A stretch of DNA of 64,000 nucleotides. Source: JAWLCQ01 sp041687095 (GTDB lineage Bacteria > Planctomycetota > Phycisphaerae > SM23-33). Every line of letters starts with the position of its first letter. Positions within the stretch are counted from its first letter, which is position 1. The stretch spans positions 25,035-89,034 of the forward strand of contig JAWLCQ010000003.1 of the NCBI GenBank assembly GCA_041687095.1, read 5' to 3'. The position numbers and the translations under genes were made by a program. The notes beneath the pieces are model-generated. The model saw only the letters and a program-made list of their open reading frames with translations. It did not search any database and was not told the DNA's origin. This document shows positions 46,575 to 54,150 of this stretch, piece by piece.

Positions 46575-47135
46575 ATGGCGATTCCGCAGGACGAGCGAAA
46601 CGCGTTGCTGGATTTGGCGCGGCGGACGGTCGCCGCCGTCGCCGCTCGACACCCCCACCCCGCCCCACCGGAACCCAACGGCGTACTGGGCGAGACGCGG
46701 GGGTGCTTCGTTACGCTCAAGAACCGCGGGCGCCTCCGCGGGTGCATCGGGGTCTTCGTGCCCCATGAGCCGCTGGGGCACACCGTCATCGAGATGGCCG
46801 CGGCCGCGGCCTGCGACCCCCGCTTCGTCCGCGACCCCATCACACCCTCCGAGGCACCCCACCTGTCGGTCGAGATCTCCGTCCTGTCCCCCCTCGTCGA
46901 GACGCACGAGCCCGAGAAGCTCGAGGTGGGTACGCACGGGATCTACATCGTCGGGCGCAGCAGCGGCTGCTTTCTTCCCGAGGTCGCCACCGAGATGAAC
47001 TGGACCGCCGAGGAGTTCCTCGACAACTGCTGCTCCCACAAGGCGGGGATGGGGTCCAGGGCATGGCAGCAGCCCGGGACGAAGGTGTACCTGTTCACCA
47101 GCGAGAAGTTCGGGGAGGAAGGAAACGCGGATTGA
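46575..47135 (+). CDS. AMMECR1-domain protein (AmmeMemoRadiSam protein A type)
   Basis: 186 residues from the ATG at 46575, behind a near-perfect AGAGGAGGT. GVFVTL-like NRGRLRGCIGVFVPHEPLG contains the LRGCIG core motif of AMMECR1. EISVLSPLVE and GSRAWQQPGTKVYLF, with the late Cys-Cys pair in LDNCCSHKAG, complete the domain. In many prokaryotes this protein is encoded with Memo-like and radical SAM partners; neither is in the window. Its biochemical role is not settled. It is convergent with the HEPN gene downstream. Confidence 0.88.
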   Translation: MAIPQDERNALLDLARRTVAAVAARHPHPAPPEPNGVLGETRGCFVTLKNRGRLRGCIGVFVPHEPLGHTVIEMAAAAACDPRFVRDPITPSEAPHLSVEISVLSPLVETHEPEKLEVGTHGIYIVGRSSGCFLPEVATEMNWTAEEFLDNCCSHKAGMGSRAWQQPGTKVYLFTSEKFGEEGNAD

Positions 47136-47186
47136 CCGTTTCCTGCGGGGGATCAAGACGGTGGAGTATCGCACGCACCCGACGCG

Positions 47187-47882
47187 TCACGAGACCTTCG
47201 CGATGGCGGCATTTGAGAGATCAGTAATCACCTTGCGAAGCAACTCCCATGTCCGGCGGTGATAGTGCTCGGGGACGTCGATGCGCTGGCCTTCCTTGTA
47301 CCGGGCGAGCTTACCGGCCTTTGATTCGTACGTTCTGCTGGCGACCCCGCGGCTGTGAATGAGCACGTCGCGGGACGCTTTGGCCTCGGCGATATTCGCG
47401 ATTTCATCCTCGGTGGGACAGCCGAGCTTCGCTCTGGCCTCAAGGTAGCCGAACCAGCCGGCGGGACGCTCGTAGAGGATTTCGTTCAATTCCCGGGCAA
47501 CCACCTTGGACGTAATGGCATCTTTGTCGGGAGCGTCAAGAATGTCTTCGAAGTCTACCTTCTTGCGGCTCAAGGTCTTTGGGTATGCCGTTAGCCAAAG
47601 GCGCACGAGGTCGAAGAAATAGTTCTCGAAGATTGTGATGAACTGCTGGAACGTGGCTTCGATGAGCTGCTCGGCGACATACCCGCGGGACTTGGCTGCA
47701 AGCTCGACGTGCGTGGTGACGGTGCCGGTCGTCATGTTGCGGATGGAAAAGGTGCGGCCATCGGCGATGGCGCGACCCACGATGTCCCACGCGATCTTGG
47801 TGTCGGTGTAGTAGTCATGCGCGGCATTCAGGTCTGCCAGCACACGATCTCGCAGCGCTGCGATGTCATCAGCAAGTGCCAT
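47187..47882 (-). CDS. HEPN-domain protein with RxxxxH motif, putative RNase toxin
   Basis: 231 residues, mostly helical. FQQFITIFENYFFDLVRLWL is the long HEPN helix with paired aromatic residues. ASRDVLIHSRG gives the catalytic signature R171-x4-H176 typical of HEPN ribonucleases (RiboL-PSP/MAE_28990-like). The C-terminus is basic and helical. Base composition is clearly less GC-rich than the neighbouring genes, which points to transfer. It lies 12 bp behind a small gene on the same strand, like a toxin after its antitoxin. The family call is by motif; toxicity and target are inferred. Confidence 0.65.
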   Translation of the reverse strand: MALADDIAALRDRVLADLNAAHDYYTDTKIAWDIVGRAIADGRTFSIRNMTTGTVTTHVELAAKSRGYVAEQLIEATFQQFITIFENYFFDLVRLWLTAYPKTLSRKKVDFEDILDAPDKDAITSKVVARELNEILYERPAGWFGYLEARAKLGCPTEDEIANIAEAKASRDVLIHSRGVASRTYESKAGKLARYKEGQRIDVPEHYHRRTWELLRKVITDLSNAAIAKVS

Positions 47883-47894
47883 TTCCCATCCTGA

Positions 47895-48137
47895 TCAGTG
47901 AACGCTGTCGAGAATGGCTTGCACCGCGGATGCGTTCGCGCCGCGCCCCAGATTGATGATTGCGACTTCCGGCTTTCCGTCTATCGAGATGGCGTTTTCG
48001 TCCACCCAATACTGAATCCGACTGTCGTGCAGAAGCTGCTTGACTTCGTCAAGCTGTGCGACCGGCACCATGATGTACGGCCCGGCGGTTCCGTCGGTCA
48101 ATACCCGCAACGGCTGCTGAGTTGTGGCGTTATTCAT
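47895..48137 (-). CDS. Small partner protein of the HEPN gene, putative antitoxin or adaptor
   Basis: 80 residues from the ATG at 48137, chosen for AAGGA at fair spacing; an upstream frame extension to 48194 lacks one. The sequence has a compact alpha/beta look: LRVLTDGTAGPYIMVPVAQL, then a helix with VKQLLHDS, then VDENAISIDGKPEVAIINLG and a terminal helix (AVQAILDSVH). I do not know the family. It is the first gene of a two-gene unit with the HEPN protein and shares its lower GC content. Confidence 0.6.
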   Translation of the reverse strand: MNNATTQQPLRVLTDGTAGPYIMVPVAQLDEVKQLLHDSRIQYWVDENAISIDGKPEVAIINLGRGANASAVQAILDSVH

Positions 48138-48290
48138 CGGGAAATCCTTCTCATTTTGCCACATGATTATACACGGTAGAGAATCCGGGGACAATCCAGG
48201 GACGCCTTACTCGTCGTTGCCAGTACTACTCATCCCGTCCCTGTTGCTCCACGGCTCGCCTGCTCCAGCGGTCCGTCTCCAAGCGGGCTG

Positions 48291-49988
48291 CTACGGTACG
48301 ACCCTGGTCACGCTCACGTTCACCACGCTGTCGCCCGGGAGCTTGCCCTTGAGGTCCACGATCGCATGGGTGTTGGCGTACTGGTCGTGCGGACGGGCGG
48401 TGGCCTGGTTGGGGATGTGCCGGGTGGTCGAACGGGCGTTCGCATCGGTGTCCTGATCGATGACGACCAGGCTCACGCCCAGGAAGTCGCGTTTCGACAG
48501 GTCGGACTCCTGGTGCTTGCTGAACCGCCGCATCTGCCCCTTCCCATCCGCGATGGCAAGGTGGGCATGGTAACCCGTCTGGGTCCGCTCCCCGCCCGCA
48601 ACGGCGGCCCCGGTGATCCCGCGGCCGGTCCACGGGCGGAGCGACACCGCGAAGCGAGGCTGCTCGTAGGCGTTGAGCAGGAACATGTACACGTCGCTGT
48701 CGAGCCCGATGTCGGCGAATCGCTCGGTGGGTCGGTAGTCCAGCCACACGATCAACCCGTCCTGCGCCCAGGGCCAATCGGCGTCGGAGCGGATCTCGGA
48801 GTCGAAGACCTCCGCCTCGATCAGCAGGCTCTTGCCGTCCACCACCGACAGCGTCCATTGGGCGGCGGGGCGGCCCTCAGGGCGTTCGGTGCCCTCGGGT
48901 GCCAGGATCGTTCCTGAGACCTTTCCGTCCTTCAGGTGCAGCACGGGCACACGGGCGAGGTCGAGAACGTAGACGGCGCGGCGGCCCTGGGCGTCGACGA
49001 GATCAATGACGGCCTCGGCGGCGTCACCGTTCTGGAGGGAGAACACCTCCGGCAGCGCCAGCGACCAGGCGGTCTCGCCCGCATCAAGCTTCAGCGCCTC
49101 CTGCCCTCGGCCGTCCCCGAGGGACCAGGTGAGCGTGGCCTCGACGGCCTCGGTGGTGGCCAGCGTCAGCGGGATCGCCTTGTCCTGGGGCTTGGCGAAG
49201 CGTGCGGGCAGTTTGAGTTCGACGGGCAGAGGCTGGGGCGCGGGGCACAGCGTACGGTCGCCCTCGCCCTTGCCCAGCGGCGCCCAGGGGGCGATGCGCT
49301 TCAGGATCGACGCCGCGATCGCATACTGCCCCGCCGCCGCCGGGTGCACCCCGTCCGGACGGAAGATCTGCTCGGGGGTCCCGCGGGCCTCGGCGAGTTC
49401 GAACTCCTCCGACGCGGGGATGTAGGGCGTCGTCTCGGCGGCGGCGACGTCTTTCACGGCGGCGGCGCAGCGGCGGAGGAACTCCTCCGTTCCGTCGAGG
49501 GCCCACATGCTGCCCCAGCCCAGCGACTCGTCGGTGAGCGTGGGCGACAGCAGGACGACGTCGAGCCCCTTGTCCTTCGCGTTCTGCACGAACTTGGCGA
49601 TCTGCTCGCGATAGCCGGCGATGTGCTTGTCCATCGGCTCGCCCACGCGCCAGGCGCTGTTGATGGAGTTGTTCATGCCCGTCATGAGCGAGACGATGGT
49701 GGGCCGGTCCTCGCGGGCGGCCTTCTCGAACTGCTCCTTGCTGGCGGTCGCGAGCGACCCGCTCACGCCCTTCTGCGTGATGCGGAGGCTGGCCTCGGGG
49801 TGGAAGTGCTTTACGACACGGTCGACGATGCGGCGGTAGGTATCGGCGTGGGTGATGGAGTCGCCCAGGAACACCCAGACGTCGCCCTCGCGAAGGAAGC
49901 AGGTTTGCGGCTCCCCACCGGCCGCGGCGACGGGACGGGCGAGCAGGAGGGACACCAGGCAGACGGACAGGATCAGCAGGGCTTTCAT
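48291..49988 (-). CDS. Secreted SGNH/GDSL hydrolase with C-terminal CBM9/DOMON-like domain
   Basis: 565 residues. The signal peptide is residues 1-22. The SGNH blocks are visible: VFLGDSITHADTY (block I, nucleophile Ser), KGVSGS (Gly block), MTGMNNSIN (Asn block) and FRPDGVHPAAAG (block V, Asp-x-x-His). After a linker near 240-340, the C-terminal part (AQWTLSVVDGKSLLIEAEVF, DGLIVWLDYRP) resembles the carbohydrate-binding family 9/DOMON fold. Ester removal from a polysaccharide in the periplasm or outside the cell is the likely role. The substrate is not evident. Confidence 0.85.
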   Translation of the reverse strand: MKALLILSVCLVSLLLARPVAAAGGEPQTCFLREGDVWVFLGDSITHADTYRRIVDRVVKHFHPEASLRITQKGVSGSLATASKEQFEKAAREDRPTIVSLMTGMNNSINSAWRVGEPMDKHIAGYREQIAKFVQNAKDKGLDVVLLSPTLTDESLGWGSMWALDGTEEFLRRCAAAVKDVAAAETTPYIPASEEFELAEARGTPEQIFRPDGVHPAAAGQYAIAASILKRIAPWAPLGKGEGDRTLCPAPQPLPVELKLPARFAKPQDKAIPLTLATTEAVEATLTWSLGDGRGQEALKLDAGETAWSLALPEVFSLQNGDAAEAVIDLVDAQGRRAVYVLDLARVPVLHLKDGKVSGTILAPEGTERPEGRPAAQWTLSVVDGKSLLIEAEVFDSEIRSDADWPWAQDGLIVWLDYRPTERFADIGLDSDVYMFLLNAYEQPRFAVSLRPWTGRGITGAAVAGGERTQTGYHAHLAIADGKGQMRRFSKHQESDLSKRDFLGVSLVVIDQDTDANARSTTRHIPNQATARPHDQYANTHAIVDLKGKLPGDSVVNVSVTRVVP

Positions 49989-50253
49989 GCTTATGTCTCC
50001 AGACAGAGCGAGTGCATTGCAGGCGTTCCCGACGATCCCCCCGACGCAGTCAGGGGGCTTGGGAACGCGGTCTCCGGCGGTAGCGGAACGACCCGCGTCT
50101 CCCGGTCCTACCGCCCCACGAGGGACAAATCAACCCCCCGGATGCGTTCGAACGCCCACGATCGCTCCGGGAGCCTGCGCGGAAAACGGGGACCGTCCAG
50201 AAGATGACGCGAAAGGTGAGGGGTGATACGCGTTCCACGTAGTTCGCGGGCGG
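49989..50253. other. Intergenic, no gene seen
   Basis: Start of a 780-bp untranslated stretch between the SGNH gene start and the pheT stop. Only shadow frames are present. Confidence 0.4.
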
Positions 50254-50319
50254 GTGCCGTGGTTTGCGGAGCGAAGCGGCTTGCCTCGGCGGAGCCTTGG
50301 CGGAGACGGGAGCAACCAC
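50254..50319 (+). repeat. REP-like palindromic repeat, copy 4, with internal insertion
   Basis: Starts GTGCCGTGGTTTGCGGAGCG like the other copies, then carries an extra piece (CTTGCCTCGGCGGAGCCTTGG and so on) before ending GAGCAACCAC. The insertion repeats the GCGGAGC theme, as if the loop had been duplicated. Confidence 0.6.
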
Positions 50320-50770
50320 GTCCAATGGACGCTGCCTGCGAATTACCTGGGATGCGTCTCGCCTCACCCACGCTGCCGCCCCGAGTGCGCAAAAAAAGAC
50401 CGCCTCCGCATGCGCCGGCGACGGTATGGTAAAGAACCCATTTAATTGCACGTGGGTGGCTGGCGTGACGCCGGAGCATCTCGCACTTGGCCTCCCTAAA
50501 TGGGCGTATCGGTTCTTCTACACACGACCGACTATCGTACGCGGCAGAGGCGATGTTTTTCTTCACTTCTGAACTGGTGCCTTTTCGGCATCCACCGGCC
50601 GCGACCTCTCGGGGCGACTGTTGGATTATATCCTCCCTATCGGCAGGGGGGATGCGGAAACTTGAGGTACGGCGGCATTCTCGGGTAAAAACGCGTCTGC
50701 GCGCGGAACGGGGGGGCCTGCGATTCTCCCGCGCGCACGTGTCCCCGCTTCGCTCCGCCACGTGCGCGCC
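50320..50770. other. Intergenic, about 450 bp, no gene seen
   Basis: Locally AT-richer patches (about 50430-50460 and 50510-50580) but no frame with a ribosome site. A small GC-rich inverted motif (GCGCGCACGTG...CACGTGCGCGCC) sits at 50730-50772 just beyond the pheT stop and could help terminate transcription. Confidence 0.4.
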
Positions 50771-52771
50771 CTACGCGCGCAGTTCCGCGTTGAGCGTCTT
50801 GCGGAGGTGGGTCAGGATCTGCTCGATCTCCAGATCCACCTGCTCCCCGCGCAGCGTCCCTCCGGGGGAACGGTACGTCAGGCGCACCGTCACGCTCTTG
50901 CGGCCCTCGGAGATGGGTTTGCCGCGGAAGGTCGTCACGTAGTCCATGGACACGCGGAGCGGCTGCTCGACGGCCAACAGCTCCGACTCCAGACGGTGCC
51001 ACGTCACGTCCTCGTCGACGAGCACCGAAAGGTCGCGGACGACCGGGGGGAACTTGGGCACGGGCGTGTAGGTCCGCGGGGCGTCGGCCCCGGCGAGCAG
51101 GGCCTCGAACCGCACCTCCGCCGCCGCTACGGGCCTCTCGATCCCGTAGGCGTCGAGGACCTTCGATGCGATCTGCCCGATCACGCCCACGACCGCCCCG
51201 TCCAGCAGGATCTCGCCCGCCGCTCCGCTCTCGAAGCCCGGAACGTCGGCCGGACGGACCGTGAGGGACGTCCGCGGATCAGTCCGCTGCACGACGGCCT
51301 CGAGGGTTCCGCGGAGGTCGCGGAGGTCCCGCGTCGTCGCCATACCCAGGTGCACGCGCTCGTCGGGCAGCTCCCCGCTGCCCTTGGGGAAGACCGCCGC
51401 CAGTTCGTACAGGCCCACGTCGGTGTTGCCCACGTCCTGGTTGGTCTTGCAGACCTGCAGCAGCGTGGGCAGCAGCGTGGCGCGGAGGGCGTTGTTGGAG
51501 CGGCGATTCAGCGGGTCCACGCAGACGGACTCCGCGAACCCGAACAGCCCGTTCTCCGCGGCGTCGACGAAGGCGGGGGTGATGGCCTCATCGAACCCGC
51601 CCCCGGACACGGCCTCGCGAACGTGCTGCCGGGCCTTCTCTCGCAGGCCCACCGGGGCGACGGGGTGCGAGACGTGCGTGTTCACCGGAATCTTGCCGTA
51701 GCCCTCCATCCGAGCGACCTCCTCGATGAGGTCGGCCTCCCGCGTCAGGTCGGGCCGATACGACGGGGGCGTGCAGACGATGTCCTCCCCGTCGCGCTGG
51801 GGGGCGAGGCCCAGGCGGCCAAGGATCTCCGCTTGGCGGTCGGCGGGGATGTCGAGGCCCAGCAATTGCGTCGTGCGCTTCGGCCGCAGGCGGACCTTCG
51901 CGGGCTGCCAAGGCTGGGCCCACACGTCCACGACGCCCTCGGCGAGTTCGCCGCCGGCGAGGTCGAGGATGAGTTGGCAGGCCCGGCGGGAGGCTTCGTC
52001 CACGCCCACCGGGTCCACGCCCCGCTCGAAGCGGTAGTTGCTGTCGCTCATGAGTTGGAGCTTCCGCGACGTCCGCCGCGTGACCAGCGGGTCGAACCGC
52101 GCGCTCTCCAGCAGGATGCTGGTCGTCGCGTCGCCCACCTCGCTGTCCAGTCCGCCCATGATGCCCGCGATGGCCACGGGCTTGCGGGCGTCGGCGATGA
52201 TGAGCATGGACTCGTCGAGGTTGCACTTCGTCCCGTCGATGCTCACGAGGCTCTCGCCCGCCTGGGCGCGGCGGACGACGATGCGGTGCTCGTCGAGCTT
52301 GTCGTAGTCGAAGCTGTGCAGCGGCTGGGAGTACTCCATCAGGACGTAGTTCGTGACGTCCACGACGTTGTTGATGGAGCGCAGACCGACCGCTTCGAGG
52401 CGCTCGACCATCCACCGGGGGGAGGGTCCGATCTTCACGTTGCGGATCACGCGGGCGGTGTACCGCGGACACAGGTCGGGGTCCAGCACCTCGACGCCCG
52501 TGAGGTCCTGCACCTTCCCGCTCGTCGGCAGAGCCCCGATCACGGGCGGGCGGAAGGCCGCCCCCATCGCCGTCGCCAGTTCGCGCGCGACACCCACGTG
52601 CCCCAGCAGGTCCGGGCGGTTGGAGGTGACCTCCAGGTCCAGGACGATGTCCGCATCGGTCTCCTCGATCTCCTCGACGGGGAACCCGATCGACATGCAC
52701 AGATCGGCCAACTCCGCGGCGGAGAGCGAAACGTCCACGTAATCCGACAGCCAGTTCAGTGAGACCTTCAT
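50771..52771 (-). CDS. pheT: Phenylalanyl-tRNA synthetase beta subunit, compact form
   Basis: 666 residues, against nearly 800 in many bacteria. It opens MKVSLNWLSDYVDVSLSAAE and passes directly at about residue 40 to DIVLDLEVTSNRPDLLGHVG, so the EMAP/tRNA-binding OB domain normally inserted there is missing. The B3/B4 editing region and B5 follow (RYTARVIRNVKIG, SINNVVDVTNYVLMEYSQPL). The C-terminal ferredoxin-like anticodon-binding domain is present (KFPPVVRDLSVLVDEDVTWH). It pairs with PheS, which is not in the window. The start lies 4 bp after the stop of the ClpN-CYTH gene, so the two are cotranscribed. Confidence 0.95.
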   Translation of the reverse strand: MKVSLNWLSDYVDVSLSAAELADLCMSIGFPVEEIEETDADIVLDLEVTSNRPDLLGHVGVARELATAMGAAFRPPVIGALPTSGKVQDLTGVEVLDPDLCPRYTARVIRNVKIGPSPRWMVERLEAVGLRSINNVVDVTNYVLMEYSQPLHSFDYDKLDEHRIVVRRAQAGESLVSIDGTKCNLDESMLIIADARKPVAIAGIMGGLDSEVGDATTSILLESARFDPLVTRRTSRKLQLMSDSNYRFERGVDPVGVDEASRRACQLILDLAGGELAEGVVDVWAQPWQPAKVRLRPKRTTQLLGLDIPADRQAEILGRLGLAPQRDGEDIVCTPPSYRPDLTREADLIEEVARMEGYGKIPVNTHVSHPVAPVGLREKARQHVREAVSGGGFDEAITPAFVDAAENGLFGFAESVCVDPLNRRSNNALRATLLPTLLQVCKTNQDVGNTDVGLYELAAVFPKGSGELPDERVHLGMATTRDLRDLRGTLEAVVQRTDPRTSLTVRPADVPGFESGAAGEILLDGAVVGVIGQIASKVLDAYGIERPVAAAEVRFEALLAGADAPRTYTPVPKFPPVVRDLSVLVDEDVTWHRLESELLAVEQPLRVSMDYVTTFRGKPISEGRKSVTVRLTYRSPGGTLRGEQVDLEIEQILTHLRKTLNAELRA

Positions 52772-52775
52772 TCTG

Positions 52776-53783
52776 CTACCCCAGCAGCATATCGCTGTAT
52801 CCGCGGTCGATCAGGTCCGCCTCCCCGATGCCGAAGCGCTCCATGACCGCCTCGCACTGCTTGCGAAGGGAGGCGACGTTGGCTTCGTCGCTTCGGCCGT
52901 GGGCTTCGATCTCGACGAACGCGCCCAGTCCGTCGACGGCGTCGACGTGGATCTTGACGTTGTTCGCGTAGTAGATCTCGCGGGACTTGCGGACCGTCAC
53001 CAGCACACCCAGCGCGCGGGCGAGGGTGTCCTTGACGACCTCCGACTGCGACAGCGGGCACAGGTGGACCATGGCCTCCTTGGGCCCGGGCAGGTCGGGG
53101 CGGTCGTAGTGGATGAGGGAGTTCTCGATCGTGCCCTCGCGGATCTTCAGCCGCCCGCGGGGAACGCGGAAGTACGTGTCCGTCTGGTGGTCAGTGCCCA
53201 GGAAGTCGGCGCTCATCTCCTTCAGGGCCGCCCGCGCACGGTCGAGGTCGCTGCAGCGGGCCTTGATCTCGACGTTCACGTGCAGCCCGGGCTCGGAGAG
53301 TTCCTCGTTCAGCCGCTCCACTTCGAGCTGTCGCGCCTCCTCCCGGCCGGCGTTGACGAGCTTCAGGACGGCCTGGCGGGCGGCGTCGAGGTTCACGCCC
53401 AGTTCCCGCAGGACCGCGGCGGCGAGCCCTTCATCGGAGCGCAGCAGCCCCAGCAGGAGGTGCTCGGTCCCGATGTAGTTGTGTCCGATCCGCCGCGCCT
53501 CCTGGATCGCGTACTCGGTGGCCTTCTTGGCGCGGGGGGTGACGGGCAGGCGGTTGCGCTCGGTCTTCTCGCCCTTGGCCTTGCTGAGGGCCTCGACCTT
53601 CTCCCGGGCGGCCTTGAGGTCCACGCCCAGGCTCTTCAGGACGTTGGCGCCCACGCCCTCGCCCTCGATGAGCAGCCCCAGCAGCATATGCTCGGTCCCG
53701 ATGTACTCGCAGCCCAGCCGCTGGGCCTCGCGGTTCGCTAACGCCATCACCTTCCGGGCCCGCTCCGTGAATCGTTCGAACAT
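52776..53783 (-). CDS. ClpC-N-domain / CYTH-domain fusion protein
   Basis: 335 residues. Residues 5-150 are two Clp_N repeats: FTERARKVMALANREAQRLG with EYIGTEHMLLGLL, then VTPRAKKATEYAIQEARRIG with NYIGTEHLLLGLL. These closely match the N-terminal adaptor/substrate domain of ClpC/ClpA, but no AAA+ ATPase follows. Residues 168-300 form a CYTH domain (class IV adenylate cyclase/thiamine triphosphatase fold): HVNVEIKARCSDLDRA, DTYFRVPRGRLKIRE, VRKSREIYY and a closing FVEIE. A CYTH barrel hydrolyses or cyclises nucleotide triphosphates or binds polyphosphate. It is the first gene of a pheT operon. The frame is continuous, so the fusion is not an assembly artefact within this sequence. Confidence 0.85.
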   Translation of the reverse strand: MFERFTERARKVMALANREAQRLGCEYIGTEHMLLGLLIEGEGVGANVLKSLGVDLKAAREKVEALSKAKGEKTERNRLPVTPRAKKATEYAIQEARRIGHNYIGTEHLLLGLLRSDEGLAAAVLRELGVNLDAARQAVLKLVNAGREEARQLEVERLNEELSEPGLHVNVEIKARCSDLDRARAALKEMSADFLGTDHQTDTYFRVPRGRLKIREGTIENSLIHYDRPDLPGPKEAMVHLCPLSQSEVVKDTLARALGVLVTVRKSREIYYANNVKIHVDAVDGLGAFVEIEAHGRSDEANVASLRKQCEAVMERFGIGEADLIDRGYSDMLLG

Positions 53784-53825
53784 TCGTGTGTCTCCGTCAC
53801 CCGCACGCAGCGGGGGTCTTATTCG

Positions 53826-54150
53826 TTAACTGGCAACTGGCTCAATCGTAACTGGTTGACTCATAACTAGTTGATTGGCTTTGGGTCGGAGAAGAGGCGT
53901 TCGCGGGCTTGGTGGGCTCAACGACCAAGGGCCCGCACCNNNNNNNNNNAAAGTGTATCTTGGGCCCGACCCCCCCCACGCCAGCGCAGGACCTGCAGAT
54001 CAAAACGCCTTCCTCTTCCTCATCCGTGGGCAATGGGGACAGGCGCCTCCGGGCTACAAACCCGCCCATGGCGGATGCCCTGCGGAGCCCGTCCCTACTT
54101 CCCTGGTTCCCTGGTTCCCCAGCCAACCAGTTACCAGTCAACCAATCACG
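53826..54150. repeat. Inverted AACTGGTTGAC repeats flanking a scaffold gap
   Basis: The left side (about 53828-53880) carries AACTGGCAACTGG, AACTGGTTGACTCATAACTA and GTTGATTGGC. The right side (about 54120-54150) carries the inverted CCAACCAGTTACCAGTCAACC. The gap of Ns lies between. No gene is in this spacer. A GGGCTACAAACCCGCCCATGG stretch at about 54051 looks like another dispersed-repeat fragment. Confidence 0.6.
53940..53949. other. Scaffold gap of 10 Ns
   Basis: Ten Ns between the ClpN-CYTH gene and aspS. The true gap length is unknown, since ten is a common placeholder. No gene is interrupted. Confidence 0.98.
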
